From: Gnomoniopsis sp. IMI 355080
Lineage: Eukaryota > Ascomycota > Sordariomycetes > Diaporthales > Gnomoniaceae
Assembly (NCBI GenBank): GCA_027946555.1
Contig: JAPEVC010000120.1
Coordinates: 1 to 64,000 of the forward strand
Length of the DNA: 64,000 bases
Direction: 5' to 3'
Shown here: positions 11,731 to 23,926 of the stretch, in pieces
How the letters are laid out: the number at the start of each line of letters is the position of its first letter
How positions within the stretch are numbered: the first letter of the stretch is position 1
The notes under the pieces: model-generated
Told to the model about the DNA's origin: nothing
Database searches by the model: none
Seen by the model: the letters and a program-made list of their open reading frames with translations, nothing else
Translations under genes and position numbers: made by a program

Positions 11731-14684
11731 ATGGCGGACGGTGCCCCCGATATCAGCACTGTCCTGACAAACTCACTCAGTCCTGGTGAGTGAAATCCTC
11801 TTGCTGCCCGCGCTACTTGCCCCAAAATATAGTCATCGACAACCATCAAACAAGGCCCTCATCGCGTGCAAGTCGCGCCGGATAAGGCGGAAAATCTCTG
11901 CTAACCAATTGCCAGATGCCAATCTCCGAAACGCTGCTGAGCAACAGCTCAACCAGGCCGCTGAGCAGAACTTTGTAAGAACCTGGCCTCTTCGCATTTT
12001 GCAGTCTTCGCATTGAGCATTGCTAATAATCCGTCTTTTCCTCTTTCAGTCCCTTTATCTCTCTACCCTTGTGCAAGCCCTCGCAGAGGAGACTGCAGAA
12101 GGTCACATTCGTGCTGCCGCCGGTATCGCCTTGAAGAACGCCTTCACCGCCCGAGAGTACGCACGACAGGCAGCACTACAACAAAAATGGCTGCAGCAAA
12201 CAGACGAAGCCTCCAAGACGCTTGTCAAGGAAAAGGCCCTGCAGACCCTCGCGTCGACTAATGCACAGGCCGGTCAGGCTGCGGCTCAGGTCGTCGCCTC
12301 GATTGCTGCTATCGAGTTGCCCCGCAATCAGTGGCAGGATCTAATGACCTCGCTGGTCCGCAATGTGTCAGAGGGCACTCCACACCAGAAGCAGGCCTCT
12401 CTGACCACCATTGGTTTCATTTGCGAGAGCCAAGATGCAGAGCTGCGAGCTGCTCTGGTGGGTCACTCGAATGCCATCCTGACGGCCGTTGTACAGGGTG
12501 CTCGCAAGGAGGAGACAAATCAAGAGGTCCGTCTGGCCGCTATTACCGCGCTGGGCGACTCCCTTGAGTTCGTCGAGAATAACTTCAAGCACGAGGGGGA
12601 GCGGAACTATATCATGCAGGTCGTGTGCGAGGCCACACAGGCAGAGGATGCCCGCATACAGCAAGGCGCGTTTGGCTGTCTCAATCGCATCATGGGTCTG
12701 TACTATGATAAGATGCGCTTTTACATGGAGAAGGCCTTGTTTGGTCTGACTATTCTGGGCATGAAGAGCCAGGATGAGGATGTCGCAAAGCTAGCTGTGG
12801 AGTTCTGGAGCACAGTCTGCGAGGAGGAGGTCGCGATTGAGGATGACAACGCACAGGTATGTTCATTTAGATGCTTGGCGAGGCTCTTTGTTGCAAAACT
12901 AACACATTTGCCAGGTCGAGAGCTCGGACCAAATGCGGCCGTTCTATAACTTTGCACGTGTCGCTACCAACGAGGTCGTGCCTGTGCTGTTGACCCTTCT
13001 GACGAAGCAAGACGAAGATGCGGGTGATGACGAGTACAATATCTCTCGTGCTGCTTACCAGTGCCTACAGCTCTACGCACAAGCCGTCCAGCAAACCATC
13101 ATCCCTCCCGTCATTCAGTTCGTTGAGGCCAACCTTCGATCTGATGATTGGCACAACCGGGACGCTGCTGTGTCTGCCTTTGGCGCCATTATGGAAGGCC
13201 CTGATGAGAAAACTCTGGAGCCAATCGTCAAGTCCGCACTGCAGATCCTCATCGAGATCATGGACGACCCGTCTGTACACGTCCGTGATTCCGCGGCTTA
13301 CGCTCTTGGTCGCATAACAGAGGCCTGTTCCGATGCCATCGACCCCGCGACAACCCTTGATCCTCTTATCCGTGCACTCTTCAACGGGCTCCAGACTAGC
13401 CCCAAGATGGCTCCTTCATGCTGCTGGGCGCTGATGAACCTTGCTGATCGCTTTGCTGGCGAGCCTGGTGCGCAGACCAACGCCCTCACAGTGCACTTCA
13501 ACGACAGCGTCCAGTCTCTTCTCACCGTAACGGCTCGCCAAGACATCGAAAACGTCGTGCGGACCGCGGCTTATGAGGTTTTGAACACCTTTGTGGCCAA
13601 TGCTGGCCAGGATTCTGTTCCATCAGTTGCTCAGCTCTCAAGTGTTATCCTTGAGCGTTTGGAGAACACCGTTCCCATGCAGAGCCAGGTTGTCAGTGTT
13701 GAAGATCGCATCACCCTCGAGGACATGCAGACCAGTCTCTGCTCAGCACTGCAGGCCATTGTCTCACGTCTGGATTCGGAGATCGTTCCTCAGGGCGACC
13801 GCATCATGCAGATTCTTTTGCAGCTCCTCACCTCCGCTGGTGCCAAGTCCAGTGTCCCTGAAGCTGCCTTTGCCGCGGTCAGTGCATTGTCTAACGCCAT
13901 GGAGGAGGACTTCGTCAAGTACATGGAGGCTTTCCTGCCGTTCCTTCACAACGCGCTGGGTAATCAAGAAGAGCCCGGCCTATGCTCCATGGCTATTGGC
14001 CTTGTGAGTGACATCACCCGGTCTCTGGGTGAACACAGCGCCCAGTACTGTGATGGCTTCATGAACTACCTGCTCAACAATCTGAGGTCAACTACTCTGT
14101 CGAACCAGTTCAAGCCTGCCATCTTGCAGTGCTTTGGCGACATTGCCACTGCCATTGGTGGACACTTTGAGAAGTATCTGTCAGTCGTCGCACAAGTCCT
14201 TCAACAAGCCGCCACTGTTACAGCCAGTCCCGAGGCAGGATATGAGATGTACGACTACGTCATTTCGCTGCGAGAAGGCATTATGGACGCCTGGAGCGGC
14301 ATCATTGACGCCATGAAGGTCAGCGACAAGACTCAGATCCTTCAGCAATATGTCGAGTCCATTTTCCAGCTACTCAACGTCATTGCCAACGACATGAACC
14401 GCAGCGAGTCCCTCATGAGAGCGTCTATGGGTGTTATTGGGTAAGTGCACCTTTCTAGGTCATCAGTCTTTTCGCTGTGAAAACTAACCAGTCTCCATAG
14501 TGATCTCGCGGATACATATCCTGATGGTCAACTTGTCGATGCCTTCCGCCAGGAGTGGGTCACAGCCATGATCAAGGACACCAGGTCAAACCGTGAATTT
14601 TCGCAGCGTACTATTGAGACGGCCCGCTGGGCCCGTGAGCAAGTCAAGCGTCAACTTGGCGGCTCTACCAACGTAATGACCTGA
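11731..14684 (+). CDS. KAP95: Importin subunit beta-1 (karyopherin beta, Kap95)
   Basis: Nuclear import receptor that binds importin alpha through its IBB domain, passes FG nucleoporins and is released by Ran-GTP. Exons 11731-11785, 11916-11974, 12050-12856, 12915-14440 and 14501-14684 encode 876 residues, the normal family length. The importin-beta N-terminal domain (about residues 20-100; DANLRNAAEQQLNQA near its start) is followed by HEAT repeats through the whole chain. One repeat shows the conserved block PSVHVRDSAAYALGRITE, part of the region that contacts importin alpha and nucleoporins. The protein ends ARWAREQVKRQLGG plus a short tail. The start follows a clean Kozak-like CACGATGGC. 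Confidence 0.96.
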
Positions 14685-16260
14685 CCTACAAATATAAGCC
14701 AGTTCCCTGTTGCGTCCCCCTTGTTGCCCAACATATTCACCCCACCCTGACAACACCTGAACGCATATCACGACTTTTCTGGCCTTTGGATTCTCGAAAT
14801 CCTGGAGGTGCTCACCATGAAAGCCTCTGGCGCGGAAACTGCAGCATTACCTCATGATTCCCAACACAAGACACATCACGAAGACGACGACGGCCAAAAG
14901 ACAATGACGACATGCGTATATATCTCATGCGTCGTGGGTTGAGGAGTCGAGATCGTTCCCCCAAATACCCCCCAGGACACTGCACTATAACACCTTGGAA
15001 GCTGCTGCTAGTTTGGTTACGTTGCACGTTTGCATCACGTCTTTCCAACAATCAAAGAGGGAGACAACACAACTAAAGATCCATGTATTGTCCACGCTAT
15101 CGCACGGCTGGACAAATCCCAATGTCATGTAAAGAAGGCAGGAAAAGGCGTCAAGGCGGGTAAAGGCAAGGAAGACGGGCACGACAAGAGTCGAGCCAAG
15201 CCTCGGACTGGACTCCTCCAAGTGGATGGAGCCATCGGGTAATATTCGTGTTCTCGGGAGGCTGGCAAGATCGCTTTTGATACACTCCTGGGACGGCTGG
15301 CAAGACGGAAGAGGCAAGTTATGGAAGAGAAACTTGAGCTACGTCGGATTCTTGTTGGCCAATCAGCTTGCTTTGATCCTCCAGGCTTCGTTCATACTTC
15401 TGGATGGAGTCCTGGCTTGGGTGGCAGCGAGATGGTAGAGGGGCATCAACAGCATTTCTGCATCGCGTGCGGCTCAATCAGGATGGAGGGGGGCAATTGG
15501 CCGGAGCTTGAATGGATAGAGGCGATGCCGGGCTGAAGGTCGAGTGACCACAGTTTTTTAAGGCTCGCCAAGGTAGCAGAATCAACATACACCCCCAATA
15601 TACCCTCTTAAAAATGATCGCATCGGCTTCGCACTTGTGAAGCCACTAGCCATACTTACACGCATCGACGGAGTGTCTATAAGGATCTTGTAGCTCCACG
15701 TCTTTCACTGTATCCAGATTGGTCTTACCGCTGAAAATGTGAATGCTGTCCATAGTGCTTAAAGCTGCGGGACGGGGCCTTCTCAGAATGCCCAAAGGAT
15801 TGCCCAAAAGTCATTTGGTGGAGGCGTGTACGTCATATGCTCAGATCATCGTCAGGAGTTCCCCAGCCGAGCTTGCCGTGGCGAAACAGCGTTCTCACAA
15901 AGTGCGTGGGCGACCCAGTTCCGCCAGTCCAAGATTTTGATGTGCAAGGTCGTTATAAAGTGCACATGTAAGAGTCTGAAAAGTGACGAGTCTGAAAGAT
16001 GGGTTTGTGGAAGAGTAATAGTGGCTGATCTTATATACGCACGTGTCACCCCTGAGTGAGAGACTTTGAGGATCGCGGACCGCCCAAGTCGATCAAGTAG
16101 AGCAGACGCCATCGCGGGAGTAACCGTCCCGTCAGAATTTTGACAGGCAGGCCACTACTGTATTCACTTGACATACCATCACACCCAGTCCAGTCAAGTC
16201 TGGCACAACGCCATTGCGACACAAATCAAGGTTTTTCACCATCTGAAATCCGACGTTGCA
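14685..16260. other. Intergenic region between KAP95 and TYW3
   Basis: This region has the KAP95 3' untranslated region and the TYW3 promoter. No frame here has recognisable coding features; several short frames at 15030-15540 look like chance. Confidence 0.45.
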
Positions 16261-17511
16261 ATGAATCCACAACAACCACCGACTGTCCAACAGACACTAG
16301 CAGACCTTCCTCCCCGCTCTCATCAACCCTCACCACCACCAGCCTCCTCCCCATTTCTCTCCACTGTACCCATTCCAAAGACTTTTACACAGCGCAAACG
16401 CAGAATCCTTTCAGCCCTCAGCGTGCCCGATGAGGAGTACACAGACCTCAGTCCCAAGGGCACCGTCGACGCTGGGGTCAGGGACCTGATTGACGAGCTC
16501 AACAAGGTCGAGGGATTCGTAACGACGAGCTCGTGTGCAGGGCGGGTGAGCGTGTTCCTCGAGGGGCGGAAGGCGAGGGAAGGAGGCGGGGATGTCGGGT
16601 CCGGCGGCGTCCCGGGGCCGGACGGCGGCGGAGAACTGCCAGGACATCACGTTGCGGATCTCGAGGAGGGAGAGGCCGTTGCTGACCGGGAGCCAGAGGG
16701 GCGGGGCGAAGTAGACGGCAGTGGGATAGGTAGCGAGCGCAACACGGTCGCTGGCTTCGGTGGGAAAGGCGGTGGCGGCCGCTGGCTTTTCGTCTCGCAC
16801 GATCCCATTGAGGCAACAGGCAAGCTAGACAGCGAGCCGAACATCGTGGCGGCGCTGCTCGGGATAGAAGAGCCGATTTTCAGTGGCGTAGAGGGAAGCA
16901 GTGCCGAGGAAATGACTGGTCAGGGTAGTCGGTTGATCCACTTCAAGTTCGAGCCTATGGTATGTTCCTCTTTCCCATCCGAAAGCGACAATGGAGGTGC
17001 TAATCGCCATCTCCAGATACTACACGTCCTCACAGCCTCGCCGCAGCACGCCCAAGTCATCCTCCGCTGTGGCCTGCTAGCTGGCTTTCGAGAAAGCGGC
17101 GCTATCAACCTGTTACCCACATCTTCGTCCTCCGCCTCCACAGCCACGCCCATCGTGGCCATCCGCTCCATGGGTCTCGGCCTCGAGTCTCTCATTGGAA
17201 CCGAGACAAATGGTATCAAGCACTGTACTGTGCCCGGGGAGTATCTCAAGGCGCTAATCAACATCGCCAATGAGCGATTTGTGGAGAATGCGAGAAGGAT
17301 CGAGCGATTCAGATCGTTACTGAAGAAGGCGGTGGAGAAGGAGGAGACTGCTGGCGCGAAGGGAAGGGGTCGTGAGTGGGAGGACGCGGAGGTGAGGAAG
17401 CAGAGGAAACGCGCAGAGGGGCTCAAGAGGGCTGAAGAAGTGAGAAGTTTGAAGGGGCAGTTGAAAGGACAGCCGGATGGTGAGGATTTATCTGTGGAAG
17501 CGCTGCTATGA
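16261..17511 (+). CDS. TYW3: tRNA wybutosine-synthesising protein 3 (tRNA-Phe methyltransferase)
   Basis: SAM-dependent N4-methyltransferase of the wybutosine pathway, which modifies G37 of tRNA-Phe next to the anticodon. Two exons, 16261-16959 and 17017-17511, give 397 residues. Family motifs are DLSPKGTVD (residues 62-70) and TTSSCAGR (88-95), then WLFVSHDP, HFKFEPM and HVLTASPQHAQ. A Gly/Glu-rich insertion of about 70 residues separates the second and third motifs; such spacers vary among fungi. The 57-nt intron (GTATGT donor, CTAAT branch, CAG acceptor) has no stop and is a multiple of three, so an unspliced frame also reads through; splicing restores the conserved KFEPM-ILHVL junction. 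The N-terminus is proline-rich, and the charged Lys/Arg-rich tail is typical. Confidence 0.93.
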   Translation: MNPQQPPTVQQTLADLPPRSHQPSPPPASSPFLSTVPIPKTFTQRKRRILSALSVPDEEYTDLSPKGTVDAGVRDLIDELNKVEGFVTTSSCAGRVSVFLEGRKAREGGGDVGSGGVPGPDGGGELPGHHVADLEEGEAVADREPEGRGEVDGSGIGSERNTVAGFGGKGGGGRWLFVSHDPIEATGKLDSEPNIVAALLGIEEPIFSGVEGSSAEEMTGQGSRLIHFKFEPMVCSSFPSESDNGGANRHLQILHVLTASPQHAQVILRCGLLAGFRESGAINLLPTSSSSASTATPIVAIRSMGLGLESLIGTETNGIKHCTVPGEYLKALINIANERFVENARRIERFRSLLKKAVEKEETAGAKGRGREWEDAEVRKQRKRAEGLKRAEEVRSLKGQLKGQPDGEDLSVEALL

Positions 17512-17825
17512 GCGGGCACATGCCGGGAGTATACGAAATCCTTGGTGGAATATGCATGCATAGCCAGGTGTTGAGGGTCAAAAACAGTCTGAGATTTGTC
17601 GAGCAATTATACTATCGTTCTACCCACCTTGCATGTGGAACTGGTCAAGATATCATAAATACTTGCCGTATCTCTAAGTCGACTGTCAGAGGGGCAACGT
17701 CTCCAAAGGGCCGTGGCTTGGAAATGCTTTTTGGGGTTCCCCTTATCATGCAAGTTACGCCTCTATAATACACTCTTTCCACGTCATCTCATGTCCCCTG
17801 GCCCGCCGTCAAGTTCACGACGACC
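17512..17825. other. Convergent 3' regions of TYW3 and MIC19
   Basis: A short space between two convergent stop codons; nothing is seen in it beyond probable 3' untranslated sequence. Confidence 0.5.
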
Positions 17826-18520
17826 TCACGAGATCACACGCTCCACCCAGCCCTTCTCCAGCCTCCTCACCTCCTCCTTGAACGCCTGCACCTCCTTCCA
17901 GCAATCCAGTGGACGCCGGTCATTCTCCCGCAGACACCGGACCACCTCGCTCCTAGAAATTTCGACGCTCTCGGGCACCTCTTTGACCAGTTTGCGCGTC
18001 TGTAACTTCCTCTCGAGCTCCTCGATCTCCTTGGACGCCTTGTGCCGGCTCGTGGGGGTGCTCTCGGGCGCGGTCTCGTCTGCCACCTTGGCGAGGAGCG
18101 AGGACAGCCGGCTTGTCTCTTCGTCGTGCAGCTTTCGCAGCTCGGTGGCAACGCGCGCTTGGATTTGCGACTCGATGAGTTGTGCGCGGGATGCGTCGGT
18201 CTAAAAATTTGGGGATAACGTCACAAGGTCAGTGATTTCCTTTGGCCTTGTCGACATGCAAAGCGCTACGGCCCGGCGCTCCGCACAGAATGCTATCTGA
18301 CCTCTGAACTTGACTGGAGAGATTCGATCATGTCCTGGGACACGCTGGCTGGCGAGGACCTGTGCAAAGACGTCATCAATTAGCATGTATGAACGGCCGC
18401 AGCGTGGGAATTTTGAGTTGTCCTGCGCTACTGCAAATAGCAGCGCCGGACGAGAGGAACACACCCTTTCCACACATGCGTCGGTCCGGAGCCGGACTGC
18501 TTGGACGAGCTTGCACCCAT
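17826..18520 (-). CDS. MIC19: MICOS complex subunit MIC19 (Aim13-like)
   Basis: Peripheral inner-membrane protein of the MICOS complex, which holds crista junctions together with Mic60. Exons 18520-18465, 18359-18302 and 18200-17826 give 162 residues. It starts MGASSSK, a good N-myristoylation signal as in yeast Mic19. Next come a short segment with VSQDMIESLQSSSE, a charged coiled-coil middle, and a C-terminal pair of cysteines in RCLRENDRRPLDCW (C-X10-C, the arrangement seen in Aim13) followed by a final helix. The two small 5' exons were placed by phase and by family similarity; the 3' exon alone would give an N-terminally truncated protein starting at 18086. Confidence 0.9.
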
Positions 18521-21500
18521 CTCTCTTGTCTTGCGTCGTCGTTCTTTGGCTTGTTCGGCTGCTTGTGCAGGAAGTGGCAGATTAGCTAGGCGCGCGCCTT
18601 GCTACAAGAAATCGCGTATCGCTTCAATCAAGCTTTCGTCCCGACTAGCCGGGATATCGTTATCTCAGCGACCAGACCAAATCCCCGCCCCTACCGATGG
18701 AAGGGTCTGGTACTCCAAGATAACACGTCCGGACAAGGTGTTTCCAAGACCCTCCCGTCCCTGTTCATGGGAGGCTGGTCTGGACCTCTGAATGGCTGTG
18801 TAGCGATTTCACGGCGGGTACTTTCCGAGGTGCGTGGATACGGATATATTGGCTTTAAATTTAGATTGCCTGCTAATATATCTCTTGTCTGCGGAACCGT
18901 GAAATAGTGCTGACTATATATCTAAGTGGTGAGCTAACCAGCAAATATTCTTATCGGCGGATCACAACAATGTGGAGGAAACCCGTTGCCATGCCACGGA
19001 TGGATGTAAAGCAGTCTTAGAATTGCGAGAAGATTGCATAGAGGTGTAGATTTGATCATGTCGACAAGGACAGGCTGGCAAAGGTGCCATTGTGGTTGCA
19101 AACTGAACTATTGTTGGGCACTGTTGTGGTGATTGCATTTCTCGGTAACAACCGAAAGAGTTCACCCTCTTCACCAAGGACCCCAAAGAAGGTGGTACTA
19201 GTCAAGGCCCAGATCTGATGATCAAGGACACGAGATCTTGTGAGCCAAGATTCTTTATACAAGCATTAATTCTTGCTGCTGGAGTGCTCACGAACTACCT
19301 AGTGTTTTTCTGTGGGCTCTCTCTGACATTGAAGTGTCCATAATTGGCTGGGATGCTCCAGAAGCCTCACCGTATTCCGACGATCTGCTCCCTCTTTTAC
19401 AACTTCTGGCCGAGGCTGCTGGGGTACGGCGACATGATGGGTGGTCCTTGATGAAACAGAGAGTGGGGGTGCTTGTGCAGGCTTGACAGTTGCATAACTA
19501 AGTCGCTCTGGGGAGGGAACGCCAGTGGGTCGAGAAAACGTGGCTTTGCTCCTCGCTTTGCTTGAGATTGTGGCCAGGCGGATCTCGTAAAGAGAGATGC
19601 ATGTTATTTTCTTAGTACTCTTTTTGGAGTAGATACCAAGCGGCCGGTGGTGAACCGAAGTTAGCGGCGGATTGGCAGGCAGTTGGAGGGGTGGTGAGTT
19701 GCCCGAATGGGAACAGATGAAGCCGCTAGCTTGAGCCTCGATATTTCGCTTCGGGTCCGCTTGGGTTAGAGAGGCTGCAATGGGATTCCATCGTATCCTT
19801 CATCTCACCCCTCGAGCTCGCGGCTCGGAATGACAGCCTGACGGGTCTGACATGTCTGACGACACGTCGGCACACCATGGCTTGCAACTGACGAAGCAAC
19901 ATGTGATCGGCTGATACGGCATGTCGTCGAGATTCGAAGGATTGGCTGTCCAAGGCCAGCAAAGAAAATGGCCCTTGTTGAAGATGAAGGTTATGACTGC
20001 TTGGTTCCCTCACGGATAGACTGCTGATGATCGACCGCGGGAGGGGCCAGGCTGGGAGTTGGGCACCCATGTACCATGCTAGGTCCGTCGTCGAGGCTTG
20101 TCGAGGCTTGGGGGCTCATCCCAAGTTTTCCATCTGGATTTTGCAGAACGGGACAATAAACAGACGGTGTTTATGGGATGTTCAATGCAAAGTGCAAACA
20201 GAGACAGGGTTCAGCCGCCGGGAAGCAAGGCGTGCTGCCCCTGAGCGGATCCGAAAAGGGCTTAGTGTGGACGGCATGAACAGGGGCCAAAGCCAGGGAA
20301 GCGAATCAAGAGGCTGTTTCGATCTTGGACAGGGATGCTGGTGAGATGCCATGGAGCCGCCTTGTTGGCCCTGCGCCGCCAAACAACGACGAGTGCTCGC
20401 CTCTTCCGCCACCGCAGCGCCAGTTTGAGAAAACGAGTGGACGACGTTTGTCCGTACACGCAGTCAAGACTGGACGTGCGGACGTACAGATATGCAAGGC
20501 ATGGTTCAGCGCAGACTGATAGGTTGGCAGGATGCTCAACATGGCACAGGAAAAGCCGGACGGGCGCGGGCACCTACTAACAAGCAAGGAACGGGTCATG
20601 TTGGCAAGACATGGGAAAGGGCAAGAGAGAGAATCAAATGTTTGTATCGTGACCGTCGTACGGGCCACTCCCTGTTCCAGTCCCTCCCCTCCTCCCTTCG
20701 TCAGCCCTCTTCTGCCGTCTCTCGGCAGAGACCGAGCCAGAATCTGCCCATTGAGGAGCTATGCAGCACTGCAAAGCATGTCCACTCGATCCACAAACTC
20801 CACCGAGAACATCCTCCCCCAGTCTCCTGCTATATGCCCCTTGAACATCCCCTTGTTGGCGCCTTCCTTCCTGTCGGTATCCTCCTGCCTCCAAGCAGTT
20901 TGAACTCTCTTAATTAAGGTCAGCGACGATCACCGTTGTCGCCTCCCTGCCCTCTCCCCCTTCCCTCGTTTCTTTCCCACTTTGTATTTTTTGTGGTGAC
21001 AGAGCAGCTTGGATTGTGCTTCATTTGACTTTCACCAACAAAGATCCTTGGTGATCTTCTTCAATTCTTTTTCTTCACAACCTTTCACAAACAAGAGTTG
21101 GCCTGTGCTTGGTGCTGTCCACGTTGTGCAAGGAACCTTCTCATCGCACCTCCACCTTTTCCTGACCAACTCAAATCTCATCTTCCAAGACTTTTTGGGA
21201 GATCTTCACTTCGCGTGCCATTGAGGCATACTCCTATCCTCTTTTTTCTCTTTCTCGTCCCCTACGACGTTTACATTCCTTTGGACGTCACGGCACGTCA
21301 CGATCAACCGACCATTCAGGGAGACATTGAAGCTCGGGACAATTTGGCCTGCATCCAGACAAATTTGCCGCTGGTGTACAGCATTCACCACACCACACGA
21401 CTCACCCCGGGTTGTATACGAGATCGCACCTATTGTGTCCGAGACATATACCATCTCATTTATTCTCTGGTCACACTGTTCGAGCACCCACGGTCGCTAC

Positions 21501-22051
21501 CACTCATCTGCCATTGCAACGCTGTTGAACCATCTTATCCGCCGGCCCGGACCACCTAGTCTCCTTCTCAACCGTCTTGGCAAATTGTGAGCCTCACCTA
21601 CAATCTCTCCGGCCTCCCCGACCCCATACGATACCTACCCACCCCTGCGTTTGTATGCAAAAGCATTCGTTGCGTCTTTGCTTGCGTCTGCTGCAACGGT
21701 AGCTCCTCATCTTCCACTGGATACTGACTTTCGCGCAGTGGCCGCCTTCTTCCATTGTTACCATCTCGTTCGAGAAAATCGCCACAGAAGCCTCTGACGG
21801 CTCATTGTGTGAACAGTGTCCCAAAACTTCTTTGTTTCGGCCCATAATGCTATTGTACCTCAGCCAGCTCGACGGACAGTAGCCATTCTTGAAATCGGGG
21901 GACAGGCACTAGGAGGGTCTTGTTATAGATCCAAGGACCACACGCCGCCTGCCTGCACAACTCGATTGATCAAGACTCGACGTACAGACTCACTCGCCGT
22001 CAACCAACGTCTCACGCCACACCGCTGCAATTTGGTCTGTTATCAATCAGC
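18521..22051. other. Long non-coding interval upstream of the ferric reductase
   Basis: About 3.5 kb without a recognisable gene. The left end must hold the MIC19 promoter. From about 20650 to 22050 the plus strand is strongly pyrimidine-rich with repeated TTTCTTTC and CCTCC runs, as in the promoter and transcribed leader of highly expressed fungal genes, so a long (possibly spliced) 5' leader of the ferric reductase is likely. No clear GATA-factor pair for iron repression was spotted by eye. Confidence 0.5.
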
Positions 22052-23926
22052 ATGGATTTTCATCGGCGCCGGCTCGCCGTCTTCGCTGAAGAGGCCGCTC
22101 CTCTGCTTGTCAGAGCTACAGATGCAGTCGCTTCAGCAACCTCTTCTGTGTCAGCGTCAGAGGCCACCATCGCCCCTTACGACCATGGACTCAATGGCGT
22201 TGCCCAGGAAAATAACATGATTTTCAAGGAGGGTCTCTGGTGGATGCTGGGTGGCTTTGGCTTCATCATTCTGTTGGTCAGGATATACCAAGTGATATGG
22301 GGCCACATCCGACAAGTGGCAGCCATGTCGCAGGAGGCACACCAGCAAACATACTGGAAATATGCTCAGGCACATTGGATGCCTGCTCTCAAGCAGGACT
22401 TCATGTATGCGCCTCTCTGGGGCAAGCGACATAACCGTGAGATTAGGCTCTCGACGGCCATGAACATGGGCACATTACCCTCGAGGATGCACTTCGTCCT
22501 GCTCGCCCTTTACAGCATCAGCAACATTGTTTACAACTGCTATGTGGACTGGGCGAACCCAAACAAATACTCCCTATGTGCAGAGATCCGAGGACGAAGT
22601 GGAACCCTGGCTGCCGTCAACATGATCCCCCTGTTTTTGTTTGCTGGCCGCAATAATCCGTTGATTTCTTGGCTCAAGATCAGCTTTGACACCTACAACC
22701 TCTTCCACAGGTGGCTGGGCAGACTCGCAGTGGTAGAGATTATCATCCACATGGCAGCCTGGTCTGTGGTGCAGATCGCTGCTACGGGTGCGTCTGGCAT
22801 GATGGATCGAATTTTCCACGATCCCTTCATCGCATCAGGAACTGCCGGTACTTGGGCCATGTTCTTCATCCTCATCCTCTCCCTCTCGCCTATTCGCCAC
22901 GCCTTCTACGAAACCTTCCTTACCACCCACATTATTCTCGCCTTCATCGCTCTCGTTGCGTCTTTGGTACACTGTCTCACCACGCACGAGATTGCCACCG
23001 GCCTTCCTCAGTGGACTTGGTTCGTCTCCATATTCATCATCTGGATCTACGACCGAACAGCACGCATGGTCCGTCTAACCTACTGCAATTGGTCTCACCG
23101 CGGCTTCACCGAGGCCGTTTGTGAGGCGATGCCTGGTGAGACCACTCGAGTCACCATGCACCTGCCTCGCCATGTTGATATCAAGGCTGGATCGCACGCC
23201 TACCTCAGGTTTGCTGGCATCAAGCCTTGGGAGAACCACCCATTTTCGATTGCATGGGTCGACCATCATTCTGAGGAGCTGCCAATGGACGACAAGGAGC
23301 TCATGACTCTGACAAGGCAGACCACCACATCGGTGTCCTTTGTTATCGGCGCCCAGACGGGCTTCACCCGGGACCTCTACAACATGGCAGCCCAAGCTCC
23401 TTCGGGCGCCATCAGAACACGAGCTGCTATGGAAGGTCCATACGGTGGACACCATGATCTCGATAGCTACGGCCATGCTGTTCTCGTCGCTGGCGCAACC
23501 GGAATTACCCATCAGCTTAGCTACCTAAGGCCTTTGATCGAGGGGTTCAACAACGGCAGCGTCGCAACCCGTCGTATCACTCTGATCTGGATTGTGCGCG
23601 ACTACGAAGCCCTCGAGTGGATTCGGCCCTGGATGGACGAAGTGCTAAGGATGCCGAATCGTAAGAAGATTCTTACCATCAAACTCTTCATCACCCGACC
23701 AAAGAATAGCAAGGAAATTGTCTCGGCTTCTACAACCGTACAGATGTACCCCGGGCGCCCCAACATCCCGCTCCTGATCCGTAAGGAGGTTCACGCACAG
23801 GCGGGTGCCATGGCGGTCACAGTATGCGGTCCAGGGGCGTTGGCCGATGATGTACGATCGGGTGTGAGGCAGGTGCAGGACGAAGGCACCGTGGTGGACT
23901 TTTTCGAAGAGAGTTTCACGTGGTGA
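22052..23926 (+). CDS. Ferric reductase-like transmembrane metalloreductase (FRE/NOX family)
   Basis: Plasma-membrane flavocytochrome that passes electrons from NADPH through FAD and two haems to extracellular Fe(III) or Cu(II). Single exon, 624 residues. One membrane segment lies near residues 65-85, then the multi-helix ferric-reductase domain (about 130-340) carries two His pairs, His219/His233 and His293/His307. Each pair is spaced H-X13-H, as required for bis-His haems. The FAD-binding loop is HPFSIAW (396-402); the NADPH domain shows EGPYGG and LVAGATGITHQLSYLRP, with ATGIT where GSGIT is more common; the last residues FFEESFTW match the usual FxExFxW ending. Iron or copper repression is expected from the family but no site was identified. 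Confidence 0.93.
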   Translation: MDFHRRRLAVFAEEAAPLLVRATDAVASATSSVSASEATIAPYDHGLNGVAQENNMIFKEGLWWMLGGFGFIILLVRIYQVIWGHIRQVAAMSQEAHQQTYWKYAQAHWMPALKQDFMYAPLWGKRHNREIRLSTAMNMGTLPSRMHFVLLALYSISNIVYNCYVDWANPNKYSLCAEIRGRSGTLAAVNMIPLFLFAGRNNPLISWLKISFDTYNLFHRWLGRLAVVEIIIHMAAWSVVQIAATGASGMMDRIFHDPFIASGTAGTWAMFFILILSLSPIRHAFYETFLTTHIILAFIALVASLVHCLTTHEIATGLPQWTWFVSIFIIWIYDRTARMVRLTYCNWSHRGFTEAVCEAMPGETTRVTMHLPRHVDIKAGSHAYLRFAGIKPWENHPFSIAWVDHHSEELPMDDKELMTLTRQTTTSVSFVIGAQTGFTRDLYNMAAQAPSGAIRTRAAMEGPYGGHHDLDSYGHAVLVAGATGITHQLSYLRPLIEGFNNGSVATRRITLIWIVRDYEALEWIRPWMDEVLRMPNRKKILTIKLFITRPKNSKEIVSASTTVQMYPGRPNIPLLIRKEVHAQAGAMAVTVCGPGALADDVRSGVRQVQDEGTVVDFFEESFTW

